64,000 bases of DNA, taken from positions 1-64,000 of the forward strand of contig CAJOIS010000018.1 in the NCBI GenBank assembly GCA_905234645.1, read 5' to 3'. The position numbers and the translations under genes were made by a program. Source of the stretch: an uncultured Bacteroidales bacterium (lineage in GTDB: Bacteria; Bacteroidota; Bacteroidia; Bacteroidales; F082). Positions 39,847-50,100 of the stretch are shown in pieces. The notes under the pieces are model-generated. The model was not told where the DNA came from, ran no database searches, and was given only the letters and a program-made list of their open reading frames with translations. The stretch's first letter is position 1; each line of letters starts with the position of its first letter.

Positions 39847-40552
39847 TGCGGTATTGCACCGTCAGCTCGTCGTTTGATGGGGTGGGGATGTCCCAATAAG
39901 GTTTTTCATCGGACGTTGAGCCTGTCGAAACGTCGTCATTATCATCATCATCATCCCAATGATGTACTTCTTTCTGTGGCCCTTCTTTCCTGAGGAAAAT
40001 AGCCAGCAGAATGCCAATCAAGGCACCGCTGAGGTGACCTTCCCATGAGATGTTTTGCGGGATGGCCAACGAAGGTATCATGCCCCAGATGAAGCTGCCG
40101 TAAAGGAACACCATGATGAGCGAGATGACGATGAGCATGCGGTTGCCGCGTATAAAACCGCTGAAGATGAGGAAGAGGTTCAAGCCATAGACCAAGGCAC
40201 TGGCGCCGATGTGCGTCGTTTCGGCATCGCCGATGCACCAGGTGAGCAAGCCGCTACCCAGCCAGGTAATCAGCATGACGCGGTTGGCCAGGGTGGGGTA
40301 GCAGTAATACAATGCCGTTCCCAAGACGAGGATGGGTACCGTGTTCGACAGCAGATGTTCCCAGCTGCCATGTAGGAAGGGAAGGGTGAGGATGCCGACG
40401 AGGCCTTGGGCAGTATGCGGAACGACGCCCCAACGGCTGAGGCGGATGCCAAACGACACCTCGATGATCTTCACCAGCCACATCAACGCCACGATGATGA
40501 GCGGGATGATGAGGCTGCCCAGGAATTTCCGTCTTTCTGCCTTGTTGTCCAT
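39836..40552 (-). CDS. rhomboid family intramembrane serine protease
   Basis: A 238-residue protein with six hydrophobic segments. Rhomboid signatures: HGSWEHLLSN (His66, Asn70 of the oxyanion region), HIGASALVYG with the catalytic Ser118 (GxSx), and GHLSGALIG with the catalytic His173. It cleaves membrane proteins within the bilayer; substrates are unknown. The C-terminal tail is acidic (WDDDDDNDD), and its STGSTSDE part is encoded by the TGAGCCTGTCGAA repeat at 39911-39935, so a mobile repeat has been taken into the tail. It overlaps the convergent SGNH gene by 11 bases. Confidence 0.88.
   Translation of the reverse strand: MDNKAERRKFLGSLIIPLIIVALMWLVKIIEVSFGIRLSRWGVVPHTAQGLVGILTLPFLHGSWEHLLSNTVPILVLGTALYYCYPTLANRVMLITWLGSGLLTWCIGDAETTHIGASALVYGLNLFLIFSGFIRGNRMLIVISLIMVFLYGSFIWGMIPSLAIPQNISWEGHLSGALIGILLAIFLRKEGPQKEVHHWDDDDDNDDVSTGSTSDEKPYWDIPTPSNDELTVQYRIRH
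39911..39935. repeat. TGAGCCTGTCGAA repeat inside the rhomboid gene
   Basis: Same 13-base core as at 3021-3044, but flanked by GACGTT and AACGTC, which are complementary to each other. The arms changed while pairing was kept. In frame within the C-terminal tail of the rhomboid. Confidence 0.55.
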
Positions 40553-40610
40553 GTCGAGGGTGTTATCAAGAATCGTTCCGCTGCAAAGGTCGGAAAAAAT
40601 GGCAGAGGGT

Positions 40611-42434
40611 TTAGTTGATTACGACAAACTTTTGGGTTGTATCGCCAATCCTTAGGACATAGACCCCGGAAGGCAAGTGAATCGGCAACAAAAGCTCGGA
40701 TTCTCCAACGCCGAAAGCCTGCTCCATGCTAAAGCGCACCCTCCCGTTGAGGTCGATGATTTGAACGGCGGTCAATGCTGTTTTGTCTAAATGCGTTTGA
40801 ATGTGGATTTCGTTTTGGGCAGGAGAGGGGTACAATGCACCAATTGTTAAGTTATAGTTGTCAGGGAGATAGTAGTCGCGCATTTGCTTTAATACATTTC
40901 TTTCCCTAAGCGACAGGAAGGCATCTATGCCATCCATGTGTTGCTCCCAAAGTTCGATGCTGACGGGATTGAGGAATCGAGCCACTTGGTTGGGAATTTC
41001 GCCTTCCAGTTTTGCAAAAGCCTTGTCCTTTAATGGTTTTGTCGTTTCGTATGCAAATGCGGAATGAAGGAGTTGGTTGAAGCGGTTGATGAAGTCCACC
41101 TTGAACGATTCGTTCTCCAGCAGTTTCCTGAGGAACAAGGTCGATCTGGAGCTTGCTGGATAGCCGTCTGGCCCGTTATAGGTTGCGTTGGCGAAGGCAT
41201 CGTATTCCTTTTTGATCAAGCCGATGTCACCGTCAAAGAAGATCCAGCGCCAAGGGCCGTCATCTTCTTGCCAGCAGCGCATGTTGTTGGCTGGCCAATC
41301 GAGATTGGCGGTGAAGATTTCAAAGATCTGGTAGTCGATGAAATTGCTGATGTCTATGCGGTTCGCCACATAGGCATAGGCCTCTGGGTCGGTGAGGTCG
41401 TTGTTGGCGATGAAGTCGTAGAGCGCAAGGAAATTGTCGTTGCTCCCCGCCTCGCAGGTCCCATGCCAGTCCTCGATGAGGTTGATGTCTTCGATGTCGA
41501 CATGTTGATGGTCCTCGAGATACCGCTCGTCGGGCTTTTCGTGGATGTAGTAGATACCCCAGTATTCTCCGTTGAGATAAAGCACTACAGGCCGTGAGGC
41601 TACCGTTTCGAGGTTCAAGCGGGCAGCAAGCTGGTTGCTGAGATAATCATTGATTCCCGAATGGGTCCACGAAGAAGTGAAAGGCTTCAATATCAGATGC
41701 TTGAAGCTACTGTCTGGGATGGTCTCGAAGAACTGGTGCTTGAAGCGTTTTTTGCCGTATTCATCGCGGGCGTAGATCTTCATGCACTTTTGCTGGAGCT
41801 TGCGTCCGTTGCCGCCATGCGTCCTTATGCCTGCCTTTTGGTTGACACCCCTGTTGTCCGTCTCGTAGAACTCGAAGTTCATGGGCCTTTCCCACTCTCT
41901 TCCGGATTGATAGTAATTGCCGGTGCCTTCTGGATTTGAAGGGTCTTGAAATACTCCTGGGACGAAGATGCCCCGCTCATAATCGAACAAATCCAACGAG
42001 TCGGCACAAATCGAGACCGCTGGCAACCCATGCGAATCGCAGCCGAGGGACTTGATGAGATAGGTGTTGGTGGTCACTTTACCCGTCATGTTGCCATCCT
42101 CATCGAATGCCGCCGCCCTGATGACGATGCACTTTTGCACCGTTTCGGGCAGATACCACTTCGTTTCGGGGCAGTTTGGGATGGTGTAGATGTCGGAGTG
42201 GGAGAAAAGATGTTCGTCCAATAGCAACGGTTCACTATAGACTGGGTCGTTTGCTGTGGGCGTGTTGCCGTTGGTGGTATAATGAACGACCTTGCCCTGT
42301 TGGTCGCAGGACAGGGTCAGTTCAAAGGGCTTGTCGTAAAATCCGCCAGGGATTGAAAAGTGCACCTCTTGTGCCTTCGCAAAAGTTAGAAACAAACACA
42401 AGATGGCGGTCAGAAAGTAACGTAAACGAATCAT
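40611..42434 (-). CDS. secreted CotH-kinase family protein with T9SS domain (copy 1)
   Basis: A 607-residue protein: signal peptide (MIRLRYFLTAILCLFLTFAK), a chitobiase-like beta-sandwich (VHYTTNGNTPTANDPVYSEP, about 45-65), then a CotH domain. Markers are GIRTHGGNGR, MKIYARDEYGKKRF, LYLNGEYWGIYYIHEKPDER, the DWPANNMRCWQEDDGPWRW strip and FFDGDIGL (about 375-383), whose Asp residues correspond to the kinase metal site. The end (LYPSPAQNEIHIQTH ... LPSGVYVLRIG ... FVVIN) is a T9SS signal. In Bacillus, CotH is a spore-coat protein kinase; secreted Bacteroidota forms are uncharacterised. The ATG at 42434 follows the stop of the paralogue by 13 bases. It is last in the gcvT-cotH-cotH series. Confidence 0.88.
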   Translation of the reverse strand: MIRLRYFLTAILCLFLTFAKAQEVHFSIPGGFYDKPFELTLSCDQQGKVVHYTTNGNTPTANDPVYSEPLLLDEHLFSHSDIYTIPNCPETKWYLPETVQKCIVIRAAAFDEDGNMTGKVTTNTYLIKSLGCDSHGLPAVSICADSLDLFDYERGIFVPGVFQDPSNPEGTGNYYQSGREWERPMNFEFYETDNRGVNQKAGIRTHGGNGRKLQQKCMKIYARDEYGKKRFKHQFFETIPDSSFKHLILKPFTSSWTHSGINDYLSNQLAARLNLETVASRPVVLYLNGEYWGIYYIHEKPDERYLEDHQHVDIEDINLIEDWHGTCEAGSNDNFLALYDFIANNDLTDPEAYAYVANRIDISNFIDYQIFEIFTANLDWPANNMRCWQEDDGPWRWIFFDGDIGLIKKEYDAFANATYNGPDGYPASSRSTLFLRKLLENESFKVDFINRFNQLLHSAFAYETTKPLKDKAFAKLEGEIPNQVARFLNPVSIELWEQHMDGIDAFLSLRERNVLKQMRDYYLPDNYNLTIGALYPSPAQNEIHIQTHLDKTALTAVQIIDLNGRVRFSMEQAFGVGESELLLPIHLPSGVYVLRIGDTTQKFVVIN

Positions 42435-42447
42435 GGCAGGATAGATG

Positions 42448-44268
42448 TTAATTGATGACGACAACTTTCTTGATGGATGCACCTGCTTTAAGATAGTAAA
42501 TGCCACTTCTGAAGTTGATGGGGAGTTGGATTTCGGTCGATCCGTTGCCTGCAATTTGTATGGAATGGTACACTGTTTGTCCCATGGCATTGAAGATGGA
42601 AATCTCGACGATAGTGGCCTCTTCGGCGTTGACTGTGATGTTGATCAGGTCGTTTGCCGGGTTGGGGTACAGGCTTTCGATGAATGTCTTTTCAGCGGCA
42701 TAGCTTTCTATGAGACATCTGTCAATGTCGGCAGCCCTGCGGGAAAGAAAACGATCCACTTTCTTCATCACCCTTTCCCATTCGCCAACACTTGTGGGGT
42801 TGTTGTGCCTGTCGACTTGGTTGGGGATTTCGTCTTTGAGCAAATCATGGATCTCCTCATAATAATCCTGTGTGTTTGAATAGTCGAAGACGGATCCCAG
42901 AAGCTCGTAGAAACGGGAAAGGAATTGTGCTTTGAAGGAATCGTTTTCCATCAGTTTCCTTAAAAATATGGTGGAATAGATACTTGAGGGATATAGCTCA
43001 CTGCCCTCATAGGTGGCGTTGGCAAGGGCGTCGAACTCTTTCGTGAGCCTGTAAAGGCAGGCGTCGCCGTCAAAAAACATCCAGCGCCATGGTCCGTTGC
43101 CTTCTTGCCAACAGAGCGCATTGTTGGCAGGCCAGTCAAGATTGGCGGAGAAAATCTCGAAAATCTCGTAGTCGATGAAATTGTCAATGTCCATCAAGGA
43201 GGTGAGATACTGGTAATTATCATCATCGGATAGGTCATTCACTTCCATCCATTCATAGAGGTTCAAATAATTGGCATTGGTGCCGTAATCACAATCCCCC
43301 CAGTTCTTGACAATGTTAACGTTTTGGAGGTCGACGTCGAAGTGGTCCTCCAGATAGCGTTCGTCTGGCTTCTCTTGCAGGAAATAAATGCCCCAATACT
43401 CGCCATTAAGAAAGAGCACCATGGGTCGGGATGCCAAACCGGGGACATTAATGTCTTTCACTATCTTCCCACAGATGTGGTCTTGGCAGCCGACGCCATT
43501 CCATCCGCCTTGGAAGGGCTTGACCTTCAGCCGCTTGAAACTGGTGACATCGGTGTCCTCAAAGAAAGGGAAGTTGAAACGCTTTTTCCCATATTCGTCT
43601 CGAGCATAGATTTTCAGGCCTTTCTGAGGGAAACGTCGGGTGCTGTAGCCGTGCGTTCTGAGTCCGCCCAGCTGGTTGATGCCTTGGTTGTCGGTTTCGT
43701 AGAATTCGATATTGGCCGGTCGCTCCCATTCCCTGCCCGTTTGGAAGTAGTTGCCGGTATGGTCGGGGTTGTCGGGGTCAAAGTAAACGCCAGGGACGAA
43801 GATGCCCGTCTCGTAGTCGAAGAGGTCCAAGGAATCGACGCAGAGCGACATGACGGGCAGTCCGTGTGTGTCGCATCCCAACGAATGCAGGAAATAGCTC
43901 TGAGTGGCGATAGGGCTGATGCGTTCACCCGAAGCGTCAAAGGCGGCGGCCCTGATGACGATGCATTTCTGGACTGTTTTGGGCGAGAACCATATCCCGT
44001 CAGGACTGTTTTGTACCTTGAAAATATCGGAATGGGAATAAAGGGCTTCGCCTAAAAGCAACGGTCCCCGATAGATGGGGTCGTTTGCCGAGGGCGTGTT
44101 GCCGTTGGTGGTATAATGAATGACCTTGTCCTGCTGGTCGCAGGACAAGGTCATTTCAAAGGGGTTGTCGTAGAACCCGCCAGGAGTTGAAAAGGTCACC
44201 TCTTGTGCCTTCGCAAAAGCCAGAACCGACAACAGCGTTGCCGTCAGGAGGTGACGCAGGCGAATCAT
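42448..44268 (-). CDS. secreted CotH-kinase family protein with T9SS domain (copy 2)
   Basis: A 606-residue paralogue of the next gene with the same order: signal peptide (MIRLRHLLTATLLSVLAFAK), chitobiase-like segment (IHYTTNGNTPSANDPIYRGP), CotH domain (GLRTHGYSTRRFPQ, LFLNGEYWGIYFLQEKPDER, WPANNALCWQEGNGPWRW, FFDGDACL) and T9SS end (LYPNPANDLINITVN ... FRSGIYYLKAG ... VVVIN). The two copies are clearly related along their whole length, so this is a tandem duplication that has diverged. The start overlaps the gcvT stop as ATGA, which means translational coupling to a glycine-cleavage enzyme, an unexpected partner. No promoter box lies between them. Confidence 0.88.
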   Translation of the reverse strand: MIRLRHLLTATLLSVLAFAKAQEVTFSTPGGFYDNPFEMTLSCDQQDKVIHYTTNGNTPSANDPIYRGPLLLGEALYSHSDIFKVQNSPDGIWFSPKTVQKCIVIRAAAFDASGERISPIATQSYFLHSLGCDTHGLPVMSLCVDSLDLFDYETGIFVPGVYFDPDNPDHTGNYFQTGREWERPANIEFYETDNQGINQLGGLRTHGYSTRRFPQKGLKIYARDEYGKKRFNFPFFEDTDVTSFKRLKVKPFQGGWNGVGCQDHICGKIVKDINVPGLASRPMVLFLNGEYWGIYFLQEKPDERYLEDHFDVDLQNVNIVKNWGDCDYGTNANYLNLYEWMEVNDLSDDDNYQYLTSLMDIDNFIDYEIFEIFSANLDWPANNALCWQEGNGPWRWMFFDGDACLYRLTKEFDALANATYEGSELYPSSIYSTIFLRKLMENDSFKAQFLSRFYELLGSVFDYSNTQDYYEEIHDLLKDEIPNQVDRHNNPTSVGEWERVMKKVDRFLSRRAADIDRCLIESYAAEKTFIESLYPNPANDLINITVNAEEATIVEISIFNAMGQTVYHSIQIAGNGSTEIQLPINFRSGIYYLKAGASIKKVVVIN

Positions 44269-45364
44269 GGCAGGAACGGCATCTTGACAACGATGGCCTT
44301 GATGAGTTTGTTGCGGATCTTGATGTAGATCTCGGTGTCCTTCTTGCTGAAGGCCTTCTGCACCAAGGCGGTACCGATGTTCTTGCCAGTTGAGGGCGAC
44401 GGGCTACCCGAGCGCACCATGCCGATAATGTTGCCTTCGGCGTCGCACACCTCGTAGCCGTTACGCGGGATACCGCGGTCGATCATCTCGAAGCCGACGA
44501 TCTTTTGGCTCACGCCATTGGCTTTCTGGGCAGCGAAGATTTCGCGGTTGAGGAAGTCGTTGCCGTCGACGAACTTGGTGATCCAACCCAAGCCAGCCTC
44601 GATGGGGCTGATGGTGTCGTCGATCTCATGGCCGTAGAGGCAGAAGCCCTTCTCCAGACGGAGGGTGTCGCGGCAGCCCAAGCCTGCGGGCATGATGCCG
44701 AACTCCTTGCCAGCCTCAAAGACGGCGTCCCACACTTGCTTGGCGTAGGCCAGCGGGATGTAGATCTCGCAGCCGCCCGAGCCGGTGTAACCCGTGGTCG
44801 AGAAGATGATGTTGTCGACGCCAGCGAAGTTGATGATCTGGAAGGTGTAGTATTCCATGTCCACCACGTTGGCCTTGGTGAGCTTCTGCATGGCTTTCAG
44901 GGCGTTGGGGCCTTGCACGGCCAGCTGAGCCCATTCTTCGCTCTCGTTCTTGAAGTCTTCACCGAGCTTCATGCCGAACTTCTCGGCAATCTGGCTCATC
45001 CAAGCCCAGTCCTTGTCGATGTTGGCAGCGTTGGGCACCATGAAGTAATGGTCGTCGGCGATGCGATAGACGAGCATGTCGTCCACGATGCCGCCCTTGC
45101 CGTTCGGCAGGCAGGTGTATTGCACCTTGCGACGTCGTTGACGGTGCAGTATTGCATGAACTGCTTGGCCATGGGGCCTTTGGCACGGAACTCGCCCATG
45201 TGGCTCACGTCGAACACGCCGACGTTGTTGCGGACGTTGTTGTGCTCTTCGACGAGGCCGGTGTATTGGATCGGCATGTCGTAACCGGCGAATTCAGCCA
45301 TCTTGGCGCCCAGGTCGTGATGAATCTGGTTGTAAGGGGTTTTCTTTAATTCGATGTTTTCCAT
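44265..45364 (-). pseudogene. gcvT: glycine cleavage system aminomethyltransferase GcvT, single-base frameshift
   Basis: The T-protein transfers the methylene group from the aminomethyl-lipoyl H-protein to tetrahydrofolate. The N-terminus (MENIELKKTPYNQIHHDLGA, then MAEFAGYDMPIQY and VGVFDVSHMGEF) runs to about residue 77. At 45129 one G (C on the coding strand) is missing. The remainder (VQYTCLPNGKGGIVDDMLVYR, then GYTGSGGCEIYIP, GLGCRDTLRLEKGFCLYGHE and RNGYEV) is in another frame to 44265. Repaired length is about 366 residues, normal for the family, with no missing motif. I suspect a sequencing error, since the rest is conserved. It overlaps the CotH gene by ATGA and uses an unknown promoter upstream of 45364. 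Confidence 0.9.
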
Positions 45365-45423
45365 TGACGTTAATTATTTATTGATTTCAAAATTTGAAGA
45401 TTTAATATTTCAAAATTCCGCAT

Positions 45424-46314
45424 TTATCTCCTAGTGTCATGCAGGCCTTTCTTGAAGCCAGGCCCAAAATAAAGGCGGGTGTACTTGAGGTCGTAGACGG
45501 TGACCACCTTGGCGGGATCGGCGTTGATTTGACGTTTCAAGGTACAGCCATTGGCGGGGTCCACCCAGTATTGGATGACGGTGCCGTCCTCGAAGTCGAC
45601 GAAGAACTTCCAGCATTCGATGTCAAAGGGTTTATCGGAGCCGCCGACCATGATGGTTTCAGTACCGACATAGTAGTTGGAAAGGTTGTCCTTGTTCACT
45701 TCGTTGGCAAAAGAGTTGAGGATGGGGAAACTCGTACCGATGGGTTCAAACTCCCAGTCGACGTCGTCGGTCCAGCCTTGTGCGTCGGGACGGTAGTACC
45801 AGTTCTTGCCGGTCTTCACATTCCAGAAGCGGTCAATGCCTTGGCCGTCGTTATAGGCCTCGTCGTCGCCGTGCTTCATATAGGTTTCGTTGAATCCGCT
45901 GCCCATGTCGTTGATGGTGACAAAGTAGTTGTCGGTGGGCGGAACGAATTTATAGGTGCCGGAGAAGGTCATCGTGGCAGGCTTAACGGGCTTTTCCGTG
46001 ATGACGGGTACTTCGTTGGGGTCGGTGACGAAAATAGTGGCAACAGCCTCTGTGCCATTGTCTTGGCAGGTGGCAACAATGCTGCTCTTGCCGACTTTCT
46101 TGGCAACAATCTCGATTTTCTCGCCGAAATGGACGGGCTTGTAGCTGATGACTTTGGGCCCGTGGATGTTGTAACCGAGGATGTTACAGTCGGCGAAGGG
46201 CTGCCATGTGATGGTGTCGCCCAGCGATATCTTGAATTCCGTTTCATTGGCTTCCTGGGCCATGACGAGACCGCCGAGGCAAAGGAACATAAAGGCGATC
46301 AGAATCTTTTTCAT
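45424..46314 (-). CDS. secreted protein of unknown function
   Basis: A 296-residue protein with a signal peptide (MKKILIAFMFLCLGGLVMAQ). Residues about 22-105 look like an immunoglobulin-like or BIG-type beta-sandwich (FKISLGDTITWQPFADCNIL, then GEKIEIVAKKVGKSSIVATC and AVATIFVTD). The rest (GTYKFVPPTDNYFVTINDMG, WYYRPDAQGW, YWVDPANGCTLKRQ) is an aromatic-rich beta domain without a family I recognise. The WVDPANGCTLKRQ strip and the Asp/Asn-rich parts could suit ligand or ion binding. No T9SS tail or lipobox was seen. It has its own TATTTTTG box (46337-46344). It lies 59 bases upstream of gcvT on the same strand; whether they are co-transcribed is unclear. Confidence 0.7.
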   Translation of the reverse strand: MKKILIAFMFLCLGGLVMAQEANETEFKISLGDTITWQPFADCNILGYNIHGPKVISYKPVHFGEKIEIVAKKVGKSSIVATCQDNGTEAVATIFVTDPNEVPVITEKPVKPATMTFSGTYKFVPPTDNYFVTINDMGSGFNETYMKHGDDEAYNDGQGIDRFWNVKTGKNWYYRPDAQGWTDDVDWEFEPIGTSFPILNSFANEVNKDNLSNYYVGTETIMVGGSDKPFDIECWKFFVDFEDGTVIQYWVDPANGCTLKRQINADPAKVVTVYDLKYTRLYFGPGFKKGLHDTRR

Positions 46315-46336
46315 TTTTGAATGGTTTTTAGGATTG

Positions 46337-46344
46337 CAAAAATA
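46337..46344 (-). promoter_or_regulatory. promoter -7 box of the secreted unknown
   Basis: TATTTTTG on the minus strand, 22 bases before the ATG at 46314. Confidence 0.6.
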
Positions 46345-46419
46345 CAAATTTTATTAATTCGTCAGACATGGCCGCAATTATTATGCCGTTATGTTCAGGT
46401 TAAAGCAATCTGATGCGAT

Positions 46420-47049
46420 TCAATCGTTGGAATTGACTTCTTTGAAGGCCTGTTCAAATGCTGTTTGCATCTTTTCTTCATCGCGGATGATCTTTCTCAG
46501 TTCCTCCAGCCGTTCAGCATTGTCCGACTCGGGAATCCAAAGGCGGAGGTAACCTGTGTCAGAGTATTTCTCCAGCAGATGCTGGCGGAAACGGCGGTAT
46601 TGCCCTTCTTTGTCGAGTTCCGGATAATGATCCAGACCGTATTGAATGGTGCGGCGGATGACCTTCTCGGGCAGGATAAGGCGGTCGGCTTCGGCCACGA
46701 TCTTGCCATAGATGCTGCGCGGCTCGTATCCGCTGGAGGCGCGGTGGTCTTCTGCGGCCTGCGCCATAGTCTCGATTTGCGTTTCTGAGAACCAATCCCG
46801 TAGTTTTTGGTCCTCCCGGATGATGCGTCCCGAGACGAGATGGTGGGTGTCTCGGCCTTCGCAGAGTCCCGTATCATGGTAGGCGGCAATGGTGTATACC
46901 ATATCCTCGTCCACCTCATAGTGCTTGGCCAAGGCCAGGCTGCGTTCGATGACCTCCTCGGCGTGGTTGCGTTGGTGGGCTGCGTCGAAATGGTCGTAGC
47001 GGGGCAGGATCTCCTGTTCGATGTAGGTTTTTATTTCTTGTCGTATCAT
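46420..47049 (-). CDS. HD-domain phosphohydrolase
   Basis: A 209-residue HD-superfamily protein. Metal-binding residues are visible as HQRNHAEEVIERSLAL (about 24-39), the His-Asp pair in AAYHDTGL (about 55-62), a further His in TAEDHRASSG-like QAAEDHRASSG (about 96-106) and an Asp in AEADRLI (about 118-124). The order H...HD...H...D suits a metal-dependent phosphohydrolase on nucleotides or a similar substrate. There is no second domain or signal peptide. A palindrome lies just upstream (47060-47092), and no promoter box was found in the short gap to the large gene upstream. Confidence 0.83.
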   Translation of the reverse strand: MIRQEIKTYIEQEILPRYDHFDAAHQRNHAEEVIERSLALAKHYEVDEDMVYTIAAYHDTGLCEGRDTHHLVSGRIIREDQKLRDWFSETQIETMAQAAEDHRASSGYEPRSIYGKIVAEADRLILPEKVIRRTIQYGLDHYPELDKEGQYRRFRQHLLEKYSDTGYLRLWIPESDNAERLEELRKIIRDEEKMQTAFEQAFKEVNSND

Positions 47050-47059
47050 TTTTTTAAAA

Positions 47060-47092
47060 TTGTAGGGCTGTCATACCATGGCAGCCCTACAA
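47060..47092. repeat. palindrome, TTGTAG family (GGGCTG type)
   Basis: TTGTAGGGCTG and CAGCCCTACAA enclose a further 3-base stem. Same outer ends as the RAYT-type palindromes but a different interior. It sits between the HD gene and the end of the 1207-residue gene and could serve as its terminator. Confidence 0.7.
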
Positions 47093-47114
47093 GTCAATTA
47101 TTTGTGTTTTGTCA

Positions 47115-50100
47115 TTATTGTGCGGTAAAGCTGAAGGCTTGAGTCGATGCCGATGAGGTTCCGCCGAGGTAGAGCCCATGGAATGCCGTCGTCGGGTTGG
47201 TGGGTGCCTGGTTGCCGTACTTCACATAGTAGGTGCTTCCGCTTACCATACCTGTCGCCGTGATGAGGGCGAGATTGCTTGTGCAGTTGGCCTCGAAACT
47301 GAATGTCACCATGTTAGTGCCGCCCGAGCCGCTTGTATTCGACAAAGTGTAATATCTTCCCGCTTGGAAGCTATAGCTGCTGGTGTAGAATTTGTAGCCT
47401 TGGGCTGGATTGGTGATAGTGCCTCCACTACCACCACCACCGCCTGGCCAGCCGCCACCACCACCTTGTGAGCCGCCAGCACTGATGCCGATACCGGTAC
47501 CAGTAATCCGGATGTAATTGTTGTTGTCGCAGTCGAAGCCTTCTTCGGGACTGCCTTTGGTGGTGTAGGCGAAAGCGACGCCGTTGCCTATGGTGATGGC
47601 ACCTGCCGTTCCTGCATTCGAGTCGATGGCGTCGTTGCCATAGCCGTAGGCAACCGTCACACCGCCATTGAAAATGATCTTGCCTGCTGAGTTGATGCAG
47701 TCGTCGTAGCAACGGAAGTAGTGTTGACCACCTTCAAAGTTGATTTGCGTCTTTGATTCAAGACCTTCGGCACCGGTGGTTGAAGTGTTAATAGTAGTGC
47801 TACCACCGTAAATGGTCGCCACGCCACCCACTTTGATGGCTTTTGACGAGGATTTCGTTGATGAAGAGCCACCGCCAGGTCCAGGAGGCCAGCCGCCACC
47901 GCCACCAGAGCCTAACTGTGCTCCTGATGTTGAGATGGTGAGGGTAGGTCCGGTGCCGTCAGCGTTGCCTTGGGTGTAAGTGCCAGTGTAGGTGTTGCCT
48001 GACTTGGTGCCCACCTTGATGCCTTTGCCGGCTTTGCCTGTGCTGGTGAGGGTGATGTTGCCGCTTAAGATTTCCATGTTGCCTTCGGCGCGGAGGCAGG
48101 AACTGGAGTAGGTGTCGGTACCTGACGAGGCGGTATAGGTGGCGCCGTCGCCGTGGGTTTCGATGTTGATGGTGTTGTCTCCGCTTATTGTCATATTACC
48201 AGCGCACTTGATGCCCTTGCCGCCTTGGTTGGAGGTCGGGAGTGTGATAGTGATGTCGCCACCGCTGATGCTGATGTCAGAATCGCCCTTGATGGCGGTG
48301 CAGTAAGATGGCTCGTTGTTGGTGACAACGGTTGAGCCGTTCGCATTGATGACGATTGTGCCACCGCTGATGTCGATGTTGCCGTCGGCAGAGATGCCTT
48401 TCGATGTGTTGCCCGAATGGGTGACGTTAACGGAACCGTTAGTGATGTTGATAGTGCCGTCGGCACTGATGCCTTTGCCGCCTATGTTAGCCGCAGGCAG
48501 CGTTATGGTGAGTTCGCCACCGTTGATGTTGACGGCGGCATCGCTCTTGATGGCTGTGCAATATGACGATTCGTTGTTTGTCACTACGGTGTTGCCATTC
48601 GCATTGATGCCGATGGCGCCACCGGTAACAGTGATGTCGCCAACGGTGGAGATGCCCTTGGAAGCATTGCCGGAATGGGTAATGTTGAGGCTGCCGCTGC
48701 CCATGTGGAAGGTGCCGTCGCTCTTGAAGCATTTGCCGTCCAAGGCAGTGGAGACGATGGTGACGTTGGTGCCGCTAACGGTAATGTCGGTGTCGCTTGA
48801 GATGCCGTTGGAGCCGTCTCCTGCCACCTGCATGTCGATGGTGCCACCTCCCAAGACGATGTTGGAGTCGCCTTTGATGCCTTTACAGTCGGCGCCTGTG
48901 ACGTTGAGGTTGAGGGTGCCGTTTGTCATGGTGAATAGGCCCGTAACCTTAATGCCTCTTTGGCTTTGTGTTGTCGTATTGATGCTAAGGTCGCCGTTGT
49001 TGATGGTAACGGTGCCAGAGAAATCGAGGCCGTCGGAACCAGCTGAAGTGATGTCGAGTGTGCCGTTGTTCCAAACCAGGTTGCTGCTGCCGTGGATGGC
49101 ATCGCTGTCGGTGTCGACGATATGAATGGTGCCTGAGTTGACTGTCATGGGGCCATCCACCAGGATGCCGTGCTTGGCATTGCCCGTGATGTTCATTGAA
49201 CCGCTACCGCCAATGGTGAGTCCACCTGCCGCATATAAAGCTCCGTTGATGGCACTATTTGCATTGTCGACCAAAGTGGAGCTTCCTCTGAGTTGGAGCG
49301 TTGCATCGACTTCGCTGGCGATGTTGATGGCTGCCGTACTCATGCTGGTGAGTGAAAGGTTGCTCAGCGCCATGAAGAAGCTGTTGCTGCTATACATGGT
49401 CAGCGAGCCATTGGAAGAGTTACCCGAGACAACGTAAGGAACATTGTCTCTCGTTGAGTTCACCGTCACGTCGGCACCGCTGTTGCTTACCGTCACGCCT
49501 GTGCTGGCGAAGGGGTTGATGACATTCACCGAGCCGCCGTTGTAGGTGATGTAAACGGTGTCGCCCACAGGCACTGGAACTACGGTGAGATGCAGTGTGA
49601 CGATGGAGTCGCAGCCGTACATCGTCTGTAAGGTCACCGTTTGGGTGCCTTCTTCGGTGAAGGTCACGCCCTGCCAGGTGTATGGCAGTTCGTTGTCGTT
49701 GATTGTCAGATAATCATCGCTGGTCTGCGTCGGGTTTACGTCTAGGTGCAGCGTCACGATGGAGTCGCAACCGTGTGCCGTCTGCAACGTCACTGTCCTT
49801 GTTCCAGCAGTGGTGAATACCACACCTTGCCAGATGTAAGGCAACTCATTGTCGCAGATCTCCATGTAGTCGTCGCTCGTCTGTGCATGGTATATGGTCA
49901 GGTGCAACGTGACGATGCTGTCGCAGCCTTGTGCAGAGGTGAACGTTTGTGTGTAGTCACCCGATAAGGTATAGTTGAAGTCGTTCCAAATGTAGCTCTC
50001 GCAGGCTTCTCGCGAGAAGTCGGTGTGGATGTCGTCGCTGATAGTCAAGTGCAAGGTGACGATGCTGTCGCAGCCATGCGACGAGGTGAACGTTTGGGTG

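Noticed and set aside
48100-49100. Regular DNA repeats that could be read as a CRISPR-like array
   Set aside because: They are the codons of the solenoid repeats; the spacing varies and the frame stays open throughout.
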